NCBI GenBank assembly: GCA_040954595.2
Contig: CM082583.2
Span: 7,936,001 to 8,000,000, forward strand
Length of the DNA: 64,000 bases
Origin: Balanoglossus misakiensis
Taxonomy: Eukaryota > Hemichordata
Direction of reading: 5' to 3'
The notes beneath the pieces were generated by a model that was not told the DNA's origin, did no database searches, and saw nothing but the letters and a program-made list of their open reading frames with translations. Of this stretch, positions 43,928 to 54,300 are shown piece after piece. How positions within the stretch are numbered: the first letter of the stretch is position 1; the number at the start of each line of letters is the position of its first letter. A program made the translations under genes and the position numbers.

Positions 43928-46890
43928 ATGAATCAGATCGTAAGAACGTCTAGCATTGTGCAACAGGTGAGTTTTTGTCACTGTCAACTGCGATTTCTAC
44001 GTTAGTTATCAGTTCTGTGTTGGGATCTGGTTCTCTTAGTGGACACGACTATACTCCACGGGCGATAATATGTTTTTTTAGGGTTAGGGTTAGGAGGGTT
44101 AGGGTTAGGGTTAAATTCACCCTCACATTGCCACCCCTAACCCTCCTAACCCTAACCCTAACTCACCCTCATTGCCATGGTATCGTTGCCATGGGGTATA
44201 GTCGTGTCCACTAAGAGAACCAGATCCCTGTGTTGTATGTACATGTAGTGTATGTCTATCTCACGCTACGCACATGACTTGCTGTATATGATCATGTAAG
44301 TTCCAAGGTCCAACAGTCATCAAGTATATACACCAAGATATGACCACCTTGATGTCTAGTATGATTCATACATGTACACACAAGTTCAGTTGGACAGTGA
44401 TAATAATTACAAAACATCAAGTTCATCAGTTCCTCTCTTTTTTGTTGCAGAGGTTGTTGCCAAGGTTACAGACGATCGCACATGTAAGATGTGCATCAGG
44501 CAGACCCATGAACACTATTATCAAATTTGTACCACAGCAAGAAGCATGGATCATAGAAAGAATGGGGAAATTTCACCGTGAATTGCTACCTGTAAGTCAG
44601 TAACTATAGTTCATTGTTGAGACGAATGAAGGGAGAACTTCCCTCTTTGTAAGACATCATCTAGACTGATGTTGGAAAAGGTTATTCATCATTGGAAATA
44701 TAATCATGTGCTGTCTATTCTTACTTCCTGCATTTTCCTTTCAGGGAATCAACTTTCTGTTGCCTATCCTTGACAAGGTGAAGTATGTGCAGAGTCTGAA
44801 AGAAATTGCCATTGATATTCCATCACAAACTGCCATCACCATAGGTACGAGGTAACACTTGACCATTTTCAGAACTCCAGGAGACCCTGTGAGATTTTGC
44901 ATGGCTAAGCAATTAATATGGGAGAACACCTTTGTTGGTCCAGCGTGTCCAAACTCAGAGGTGACCTTTACAATCTGAGTAGCATGAATTCACATATCTT
45001 GTCTGTGTGGGTCATCTTGAGTAACACTGACCAAGTCACTTTGCTGCAAAATACTCGAAAGACACGCTTTTAAATACCAATAATATATCTGCTTTTCTGT
45101 TTTCAGACAACGTAACGTTGGGCATTGATGGTGTTCTTTACTTGAGAGTCATTGATGCATACAAGGTAAAGGGCGCTAGCATTTTCATTTGGATAAAACC
45201 ACTACATGTACACAAGAAAATGTATATTGTATCAAGCAATCTCCATCATCTTTGCACACGTGACAGAGACAACATCTTCCACATCCCTTGGAGGCAGCAC
45301 TATTTGTTTATTTTCTCTGGGATGGCTCATTCTATTTCAGTTTGTTGTTGTTCAGATTTTAATAACTATTCGTCATTTCCAGGCAAGTTATGGAGTGGAA
45401 GACCCAGAGTACGCAGTCACACAGATAGCGCAGACCACCATGAGATCAGAGATCGGTAAAATCACACTAGACCACGTCTTCAAAGAAAGGGAGTCACTCA
45501 ACCAACACATTGTCGGTAAGTAAGAAATCGGCGATCGACATGCCAGCACGCGAGAACCAATAAAAACTGACCAGTTTTCAAAATATGTGTCAAACTTATC
45601 ATATCTTAACGTATCTTTGCTTACAGAGGCAATTAACAATGCAGCTGAAGCATGGGGTATCCGCTGTCTACGTTACGAAATCAAGGACATCACGCTTCCA
45701 AACAGAGTCAAAGAGGCCATGCAAATGCAAGTTGAGGCAGAGAGGAAGAAGAGAGCTAAAATCTTGCAGTCAGAAGGTCAGTAGCCTGGTCACCATACCC
45801 AGTGTGTTTTAGATAGACTCACACACTAGAAAGAAGTCATGCCTCAGAATGTTAAATGACTGGAAAATCTCTTGATTTTGAAGTGACTGTAGCTGAAAAT
45901 ATTGGTATAATGGACACTGTTTACATGTACAGTGTGTTATGATATATCTAGGCTGTTCTAGTAATAATCTGTGCTTACCAGTGTTTTCGTACAGGATTCC
46001 TGTACTAAAAACAGGACTCAATCTGCGGATGTCTGAAAATGCTGTTTATCTCAATTTTACCAGGACAGAGAGAGTCTGAAATTAACATTGCTGAGGGTAT
46101 GAAGAGATCCAAGATTTTGGCGTCGGAAGCGTTAAAGACCGAAGCCATCAATAAAGCAACTGGTGAGGCCGCGGCCATCATTGCCAAAGCAGAGGCCAGG
46201 ACAACCGGGTTAAAACTTGTTGCTGGGGCATTAACTGAACAGGTGAGGGTTATGCGAGGGGTAGGGATTGCAACTGAAGTGTCATTGCTGTTTTTTTTTG
46301 TTTTTTAGGTTACATCTAGACTACCAAACACCTTTTTTTCCCCGCATTCCCACATTTGATCCATGTTTTGTTTTTGTTGTACTCTCACAGCAAGGTGGCA
46401 ATGCAGCCAGTTTCAACGTAGCAGAGCAGTACATCAGTGCATTCGGCAACTTGGCCAAAAAGAGCAATACAGTCTTACTTCCAACGAACACTGGTGATAT
46501 CACGGGCATGGTTACACAGGTAAGCCCTTCCATTACACGGATAGAACAACTTTTAATTCTTGTAACCGGACATGCTTGCCTTTGACGAATAGGTAATGTG
46601 AGGTAATACTGATCGGGAATCTATGCTCCGCATTCCGTAGAACCATAATGGTGGTACTTTCATTTCATTTGACATCCTTTTTCTTCCTGTTGTGACAGGC
46701 TATGGCAATATACAACAATCTCAGTCACACCCAGCAAATGCAGAGTGGAACTGAAAGAGAAGCAGATGACGTTGAGGAGGAAGACCAGCCCGCTAAGCAG
46801 CATGCTGTTGATATTCAACAGTTGACGGACGAGATTGCGCATGAGATAGACGCGAGTCTAGCCCTGGATGACGACAAAGAGGGCAAATAA
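43928..46890 (+). CDS. STOML2: STOML2, mitochondrial stomatin-like protein 2 (9 exons, 373 aa)
   Basis: SPFH/prohibitin-family scaffold of the inner mitochondrial membrane that binds cardiolipin and prohibitins and supports respiratory-chain and protease assemblies. Exons: 43928-43966, 44451-44591, 44745-44844, 45107-45165, 45383-45515, 45627-45776, 46064-46242, 46391-46519, 46699-46890; 1122 nt, phases consistent. The N-terminus (MNQIVRTSSIVQQ, then RLLPRLQTIAHVR) is rich in Arg and lacks acidic residues, as in a mitochondrial presequence. The SPFH core follows (VPQQEAWIIERMGKF, DVAIDIP-like IAIDIPSQTAIT, DNVTLGIDGVLYLRVIDAYKA), then the Ala/Glu-rich coiled coil (RESEINIAEGMKRSKILASE). The tail is more acidic and slightly longer than in human (356 aa). 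Intron 1 holds a 205-bp foldback element. Confidence 0.95.
44015..44235. mobile_element. Foldback MITE with 8-bp target-site duplications and internal telomeric repeats
   Basis: The element is 44023-44227 (205 bp). Its first 39 bp (GGATCTGGTTCTCTTAGTGG at the start) are repeated in reverse complement at 44189-44227 with two mismatches. A perfect 8-bp direct repeat, CTGTGTTG, flanks it (44015-44022 and 44228-44235), as expected for a target-site duplication. Internally it carries TTAGGG repeats (44078-44110) and, after a short spacer, CCCTAA repeats (44134-44162), so the whole element folds into one long hairpin. An 8-bp duplication suits hAT, P or Merlin-type transposases. It codes for nothing and must be non-autonomous. 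It lies in STOML2 intron 1. Confidence 0.88.
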
Positions 46891-47600
46891 TGATAATGTT
46901 ATTCTAAAATTATTATAAATAATGGCCTATATAAAGTCAACTTCTGTACCTTTGCGGATGTCTGGTCTCAGAGAGAGAGGACATCAGAAACGACTGGCAT
47001 CATTTGCAACCAGTGGATGAATTGGTCATTTGTCAGTTTTTGAGATGGACTTGAGAATGCCCCGGTCTGTTTACTACAGTATCTTGCATTGCCTGCATTG
47101 TTTTATGGGAACCGAAATGGATCGCACTGCTTGGTAGACGTCTTTTCCAATTCACTGCTCTGCTGTGCTTTGGAAGCAGTGGATATGTTTATACATAATC
47201 ATGTTTCAGGGAGTCAAACTATAGATTTTTATTTAGCCTGCCAATCATGTGTTTAAAGGGTATTGCTTGCAGTGGTAGCTGGTAGACTGTAGTATTTGTA
47301 ATAGTGCATGACATCTAACACTTGCAGCAATCCCATGATGCTCAGTGTTCCTTGAGTGGTCGGGGTGGGGGGGGGGGGGCAGGCAGTGTACAGTACAGCA
47401 GAATATTATTGAAACGATTCACATCCAGGTGTAAAAACACCAGGTGAATAAGCCAAAAACCCATCAATGTTCACTTCAGTCTTGAATATCTGTGAACCAT
47501 GAACATGGTAATCTGTGTGTTGTTCATGAGCACAGCAGCAAGCTAACTTTGTAAATGATTTTGAAAATCTCGTAATAAAACAGGAAGAATGGAATGCTGT
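46891..47600 (+). other. 3' UTR of STOML2 with polyadenylation signal
   Basis: Non-coding sequence after the stop codon, with AATAAA at 47574-47579 and cleavage expected at about 47600. It contains a run of 13 G (47367-47379). Confidence 0.6.
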
Positions 47601-47964
47601 CTCTTGTTGTAATTTTGATGTAAATTAAAGGAGTGTTTTGGATTGGGAAGCCTGTATGTGCATGGCCGCTCAACGTCACTCACATGCCTGTGATGTGAGC
47701 TACGAACGGCAATATGCGCCCTCTTTGGTAGACTGCGTTACACTTATGTTTTTTGTGTGCGCTCAACGTATTGTGCATGTCTGCGCCTGCGCCATCGATC
47801 TATTTGTCGACTGTCAGTGAGGCGGAGCTTATCAGGTGGCCCGATTGCCCTTCGTTGTCCATCGTCTTCATATATATAAAACTGTTATACAAGTCTGAGA
47901 AGTTTCAAGATCTGCGCATGATGAATTCCCAAATTAATGTTAACTCTGGCACTGCATGCTCTGT

Positions 47965-48140
47965 AATGGCTCGGCTAATCATTATGATAAATAGCAGTCA
48001 TTATGAGTCACTACCATCATTGATGCTTTTAGAATGAACTATCCTAATATAGCTAAACGGATGTTTGTCAAAATGGTCAATAATAAAGCTCAATAATGGC
48101 TCGGCTAATCAATATTATAAATAGCAGTCATTATGGGTCC
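47965..48140. repeat. Pair of direct repeats downstream of STOML2
   Basis: A block of about 46 bp (AATGGCTCGGCTAATC, then ATAAATAGCAGTCATTATG) occurs at about 47965-48010 and again at about 48093-48138, with only a few differences. The spacer contains a segment that recurs beyond the sulfotransferase gene. The repeat family is unknown. Confidence 0.55.
48018..48062. repeat. Repeat flanking the sulfotransferase gene, left copy
   Basis: The block around GATGCTTTTAGAATGAACTA is repeated, diverged, in the same orientation at about 49436-49480, on the other side of the intronless sulfotransferase gene. Identity is roughly 80 percent by eye. Confidence 0.45.
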
Positions 48141-48302
48141 GCTTGAACTTAAAACTGTTGGTCTTTTGAATTCTTGGTTAAAGCCACGCAAATTAAAAAA
48201 AAAGGTTATTTAGTTCTCATCAACACTGTACTAAGGATACAAGAATAAAATATAGATGCTAAATCAAGCGATGACAATATTATACCGTTACAATAATTAG
48301 TG

Positions 48303-48308
48303 TTTATT
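48303..48308 (-). other. Polyadenylation signal of the sulfotransferase gene
   Basis: AATAAA on the minus strand, about 90 bp after the stop codon of the sulfotransferase. A second overlapping AATAAA-like site follows at 48307. Confidence 0.5.
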
Positions 48309-48395
48309 TATTCACTCCTATGCTATTTGTGAATGCCACAGAATACAACATATCGATATTGATCGGCATTCATAGGAAATCTTCATTGGAAAATC

Positions 48396-49313
48396 TTACA
48401 TTTGATATACAAATTTGATTCCAAGCTTTTCTAGTTTATCGGTGATTGCTTGATCGAAGAATTCGTTTTGAGCGACGGTGAAGTGTTTCTTCCAGTCGCC
48501 GACGTGTCCTCTGCGCATGTGCCTAGACCCCTCAGATAGGCAATCCTCTCCCCCGGCCATTGAATATTCCCTGTAGAACTCTTCACCGCTACGCATTTCG
48601 GAAAATTCACAAGATTTCACCACTCTCTCAATTTCGTCGTCCGTCTTCGGACGATCCAGGAAATCTGCAACTTTGGCCAGCACAGACTTCATATCGATCT
48701 TCATTTCTTCATACGTGACAAAAAGCACGTTGTCGTCTAGGCCATATTGTTTCCACCCTGACACGTGATCCAGCCAGGGACCATACCAGACTTTACCCTC
48801 AACGAACGCTTTCACCCAATCGTCCCAGTTTAAATTCATGTCAACTAGGAAAGCTTCTCTAAAGTGATAATAATAGGACACGCATACATCCTTCGGATTT
48901 CGGGCTATGTAGATAAATTTACATCTTCGGCCTCCTTCTTTCCACGACGCGGGAAGAAACTGAGAAGGGGAGTGATCGTACAGCAACCTTGGCGATGGCA
49001 TCTCGTGAAGCGATGTCTTGACCGTCTTGACGAACTCCGCATAAGGACCTTGCTCATTGTCGGTGTTTTCGCATAGCACGCTGAGTCGAACAGTTTTGTT
49101 GATTTTCGGCATCAAGAAGTTCAGGTCACCAAATAGGCTACTGATTGCCTTCAACAGCCAGTAGGTTCCGGACTTTGGAAACGTCACGATGACGACATCA
49201 TCTGGCCTGATATCCCACTTCTCGATGGGGTTGGCTTTGAGAGTTTCCATGTCGTGCAGACAGTCGAGGAAATAGCATCCCTTGTAGAAAAAACCTGGCC
49301 ACTCTTGTGACAT
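48396..49313 (-). CDS. Cytosolic sulfotransferase (SULT-like), intronless, 305 aa
   Basis: A full-length single-exon gene for a soluble enzyme that transfers sulfate from PAPS to hydroxyl or amine groups of small molecules. The 5'-phosphosulfate loop TFPKSGTYWLL (about residue 45) and the 3'-phosphate site with Arg and Ser (YIARNPKDVCVSYYYHF) are intact. The C-terminal signature RRGHVGDWKKHFT is present with Arg for the usual Lys. The catalytic His is kept in LLYDHSP, but most SULTs have KTH or SSH there, so this Tyr-Asp pair is unusual. There is no signal peptide or membrane segment, and length (305) is normal for SULT1-like enzymes. The substrate cannot be told. Diverged direct repeats flank the gene, which together with the lack of introns raises the possibility of a retrocopy or small duplication. 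Confidence 0.92.
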   Translation of the reverse strand: MSQEWPGFFYKGCYFLDCLHDMETLKANPIEKWDIRPDDVVIVTFPKSGTYWLLKAISSLFGDLNFLMPKINKTVRLSVLCENTDNEQGPYAEFVKTVKTSLHEMPSPRLLYDHSPSQFLPASWKEGGRRCKFIYIARNPKDVCVSYYYHFREAFLVDMNLNWDDWVKAFVEGKVWYGPWLDHVSGWKQYGLDDNVLFVTYEEMKIDMKSVLAKVADFLDRPKTDDEIERVVKSCEFSEMRSGEEFYREYSMAGGEDCLSEGSRHMRRGHVGDWKKHFTVAQNEFFDQAITDKLEKLGIKFVYQM

Positions 49314-51333
49314 GTTAACAGACAGCTTAGTTTCCTTTCACGGTGCGTGTATGCCACTACCAGAGTCTGAGTCCAAATAATGATAGTGAGGCGACGAGTC
49401 TCCCTAAATTATAAACTTTTTTTATTTAATGTATCATAGATGCTTTTGGAATGAACTATCCAAAAATAGCTGAAAAGATGAGTTCGTTTCCAAATATGGG
49501 CAGACTCCAACGATGGATGAGTTCATCACAAGTTCTTTTTTTCAAAATGGCCGATATTTGTGTCGTGAACCCGAGCAATGCTCATGACACTTTCTCACTA
49601 ATTCCCTGCACCGCTTCATTCCTGTCGCCACTAAGAAGATGAAATCATCGTTTCGGATGAAGACGGAGTATTTATTAAATTATTCAAACACATAAACTGG
49701 AATCAGCAATACTTGCGTACTGTCGAGAAAAAATGTAAATTTCAATATATGGCAACGATGTCTACAACCTGTCGATCCGCCATGCATTCTCTCGCTTCCG
49801 TGGGATATCGAGTAACAAACACACCAGCAGAAAAAACGCTTCGTTTATGAAAAGTTTATTTTAGCTTATTTTATACAAACTTGCGGAAATATTTTAAAAA
49901 TTTTCTAGCGTTGAAAAAAATAAGGGGGGTTAAAACACTAATATTAAATAGCTCAATTTTAACTAGAATGTAAGGACAATCGTGGCGGTGTTAATCGAGG
50001 TGATAAGCATTTTCATCAGAGCTATTTAATGGCATTCCACAAACAATCGTTAATATCTCATTTCTACGTATCCAAAAAGAAAGAAAGCCGGAGTTTTATC
50101 ACACAATGTGGATGGCGAAACATTGATATCTTACACGGGTGGTGATTTCTTGTGTAAAAAGTAAATATTGGCGACTTTAAGGATCTTTGAAGTATTTGGA
50201 ATTCCTTTTATAGCCCCTGTGTTCGCCTACTAGCCATGTGCACAGATTACGCGCTTGTGATGGGAAATTTAAAAATTCGACATCCAAACTTCCATCAATA
50301 CTATCAAGACTGTATGCAACTTTGTCAAGATTATTTTGGGCGAGAACTTCGGCCGCGGACAATATTTTTCGATAAAAGATATGATGGCGCCCGGGTAAAA
50401 CTCTCGTTTGAGATTTTACCCCTTGAAGTTCATATATAACCTCCAAATGTAGAACTTGGTTGAGCTAAAACACTTCCAGAGTTTTGATCTGTGCACACTA
50501 CGGGCGACGAAAAAGGTGTCTTGATCGGCCAAACCACTTGTGTAGTTACCGTGGGTCAACTGATGGCTGGAGTTGTGATCTGTCGCTGGAGGCGCTCTTG
50601 CGTGCAAGAGTGCTTCGAACTCGAGGAACTGGTACATGTACATTCAGCCTTACCCAGATTCCCTCTGCGACAGAGGGGACTCTGTCTCACCCATGGTGGA
50701 CATTGGTCAGTTGACAGCTTTATGTAGCGTCAAAAGTGACAAAACTTACCACTGCTGCCGAATTATTAGTCTTACACTGTTTAAACACTAGAATGTAAGT
50801 GAAATGTATTATTTTTTATCCTTGCACTGGTGTAGTGGTGCGTCGAGAAGACAAACCACTTAAAGAACGTAGTTTCCCTTCTGATAACCGTGTACAATTT
50901 CACACGTTATCAAAATAATTAAACCCTTCGTGCTATCCGACAATAAAATATCAATACTACTCTTCGTAATTTAGAGTGGACACGCGCATTGTAGGCCGGA
51001 CCACGCGATGATAACTTCAGTTGAAAATTCATGCCATACTAAAAACTGCATATTGTAAATATTTTGAATAAAACCTCTCTAACTTGTACTACCTTGGAAC
51101 GCCTGTAGGATTATGTAAAATATCGTTTGGCAATTGCACACAGTGTCTTCATCATAAGACAATGTACACACACCTCAAGGTATTGTCTCTCTATGGTTAT
51201 TTGTCATAATTCTGTATATCTATATAAGGGAAGGAACGAAATTCCTGCATTTTCTCGGAAGACTGGGTTAACTTGCGTGCATCAAATCGGCGACCTTGCA
51301 TTTCTATGCAAAGAAAAATCGCACCTTCGCGCG
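49314..51333. other. Interval between the sulfotransferase and the nicotinic receptor gene
   Basis: It should contain the sulfotransferase promoter and the 3' UTR of the receptor gene (a minus-strand AATAAA at 49855-49860 would give a UTR of about 1.5 kb). The right copy of the flanking repeat lies at 49436-49480. A short hairpin with arms GGGTAAAA/TTTTACCC sits at 50393-50421. Frames at 50177-50446 remain open on both strands but resemble no family I know. Confidence 0.4.
49436..49480. repeat. Repeat flanking the sulfotransferase gene, right copy
   Basis: Direct, diverged copy of the block at 48018-48062; GATGCTTTTGGAATGAACTA is the best-kept part. Confidence 0.45.
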
Positions 51334-54300
51334 TCACGAAGTTTCGGCGATCATCACAAAGGCGGTATTTGCTGCGGTCCAGATGCTAAAGGACACCAAA
51401 CACAACCTGTCAACCACCATGGCCGCGAACTTCCAGTCACCAATCAAGGCATTCTCCTCGTCTTGATCATTCAGCATGGACGTGATCTGTTTCATCTCCT
51501 CCAAGATGGCCGACGTGTCTCTTAGCAACAGGGCCGACTCCACCGGCAGGGCTTTCGTCTCTTCCGGTTTCTCTTGCAGCTCCTTGCTGTAGGCTCGTTC
51601 GCGACCCTGTGCGTGGTACGTGTCATAGTTCAGGAAGGCGTTGGCCAGCCTCGTTCCCACTTTCTTCATTTCGTTGTTTCTGAGGTTGTTCTGTGCCGCC
51701 CGTTTGATCTTGATGTCTTCTGGCCTTTTCATGCACAAGACCGTTGGGAGGAACTTCAACAAGATGAAGCGAGTCTGAAAGAAAACACTCTTTTAAAATA
51801 GTAAATGTGCAAGTATGAGGCTTTAGTAAGGGAGAACAATCTCAAACCAAACAGAAGGATGTTAATATATATAGAGTTAACATATTCAATAACAGATCCA
51901 CTCGGATTTTACCTCATCAACAAAGAAACAAATACTAATAAATTGATTGAACCTTCACACATAGAAAACTTACCACTCGACCCATTTCATGGAAATCCGG
52001 ATGTCTGTGGTGCAAGTTGAGAACAACGATGGTAAAAACAACGGATATACCGACCATGACAATGGTGAGGGCGTAGTAGACACCTTCAGGCGAAAAGGGA
52101 GAAACAAAAATGCACAATGTTAAAATACATGACTGGAACTATTTGTGCTGAAAGTGGAATAGTGTACGATGTGTATGCAAATTATCCCCCCTAAAACTAT
52201 CAAAAGCGAGTAAGGCAGCCACTTTCTTGCCAGGAGTCATTTCTGTACCACGGGACTTACCTATCAGCGGCACGACGCCCGCAGGCGGCATTTGCTCGGA
52301 TATGATGAGTGAAAAGACGGTGAGGGAGAGCAGAATGGTTATTCCTGAAACAGTGGAAAGAGTTATCGGTCAGTCGGGTAGGACGGTTAAGGATGCGTTT
52401 CGCACTTTTGGTTAATGTATAGGTAGATATGTACATGTTTGCAGCTTTATTTCTGTACTGCATGCCTCAGGCCAATCGCACAACCCGGATTCTCCGCCTG
52501 CCATGTTGGATGTTGCTAATCTCGCGCTCGTATCGTGATCGCCGAGATCTCGTCGGCCATGTTCGTCTAAGGCTTATTCAGAAAAAAAGGATAGTTCTCC
52601 AAACCTTTGAATGTCATGCTATATAAAAGTGTGTGATGCATGTTTTTGTAAGCAAAGATATAGCAAAATATGTGAAGGGCGTATTGGAATATTCTAGCAC
52701 TTGTGTGGAGTATAGATTCTCGTTCGAAACTCACCGAGCGCCAATTTTTCGCCAGAATCTGGCGGAAGTGTAAAACTGATCAAGGTCAGTAAGGACATCA
52801 AGACACACGGTAGGACCAAGTTGAAGTTGTAGTACAACGTCTTCCTTTTCATACGAATATAAAATGTGATGTCTGGGAAGGGCTCTTTGCAGCAAGGATA
52901 AAACAGCTCCGTACGGTTTGCTGCAATATCTAACAAACAAACAAACAAACAAACAAACAAACAAACAAACAAACAAAACAAAGCATAATTTAGAGGGAAT
53001 ACGAATTGTAATTATCATCGTCGTCATCGTCATCATCATTATCATCATACTGTTTTGCATATGCATTTCCACTTACCCAAGAGGTCCCACTCTCCATTTT
53101 CCATAAAATTATCGGTGTCCCCCTTCTCCCAAAGTTTAACCAAATTCAACTGGAAACCATCAAATGTCCAGGAACCAAACTTCAAGGGGCACACTTGCTG
53201 ATCGTACGGGAAAGACTTGACATCAATGATGCACGTGCTCCTGAATATTCCCGGCGGTATCCAAAGGCAGTCACCGGAAGAATACACTACAACATTGGTG
53301 TGGAATGTGCCGTCGAAGCGGTCATCGGCGCTGTAATGTGAATGCGTACAGTGAAGTTGTTAATTGTACAACTTTTCATGTGACAAACATTCCTATGTGG
53401 GATACAGAGACGAACAAATATCGAGTGAATGGGTGAGTGAGTGAATGAGTGAAAGAATGAGTGAATGAGTGAAACCATCTCATCGCATCGTCAGAAAAAT
53501 AGCGAAAGTCATCGAGCATGCGCACGGACTTTCAAAAAAATAAAGATACAACCATGAAGCCTGGATTTTCAACTTGGCTTAAGACCAAAATGGAATTTGT
53601 GGTTTGATCATCAAGACTGGACAGTGAAAAATGTGCGACGAAGGTCTGAAATAATCTTAAATGTGACAAATGGGATATTGAGATCGCTTTGACCAATCAT
53701 GGAATGCGCATGCGTGGCATACTCGAAGTACACCCTTTACTTCATGCACGTACGATTATAAAATTTTGAATAAAAAGAGAATCGAGCGTTGATCACGAAT
53801 ACACTGTACCTCACTAGCAGTTGTTGAAAATCCAGGCTAACGATAGCGTACAGACGAAGAAAAAAGAGAACGGCAACTTCAGTTTACTGATGACAGGTGG
53901 AATCAACGATTCTTGTTAATTAAAATATAGAAGTAGGCGATGCGCCCTGCGCGACAAACAGGACACATAACTGCAAAATTCACTAAGGAGTTCTTCTGAA
54001 AGATGTGAGATGCTGAGATGAATACAATGTCCTGATTGAAGCGCCACCACCCAGAATGGTGTCAACACTTTCGTTTTACGGCTAGACCACGAAGGGAACC
54101 CGAGCCACGAAATAAATATTACGATCACGTGACTCTCACGGCCCAAACATTAGATTCTCCACCAATCGCAAGGTCACCTTGATGCTCGAGTCGTCTTTCA
54201 CTCGAGAAATTTGACCCCAAGAAAATATCAACTGTCCTAAAAGTTTCAAATGGAATCCTAAAAACCCATTAGTCCGAAGTAGAACCACGTGGAACTTTTT

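Noticed and set aside
48190-48202. A-rich run near the sulfotransferase as a retrocopy poly(A) tail
   Set aside because: The gene is on the minus strand, so a tail would appear as poly-T on the plus strand downstream of the stop; the run has the wrong orientation.
50177-50446. 89-codon minus-strand frame between SULT and the receptor
   Set aside because: No recognisable family, a plus-strand frame is open over the same bases, and the sequence contains a hairpin; nothing supports coding.
53077-53330. A 5-HT3, GABA or glycine receptor identity for the Cys-loop gene
   Set aside because: The vicinal cysteines in loop C, SGEK before M2 and the alpha7-like M3 and M4 sequences point to a nicotinic alpha subunit with a cation pore.
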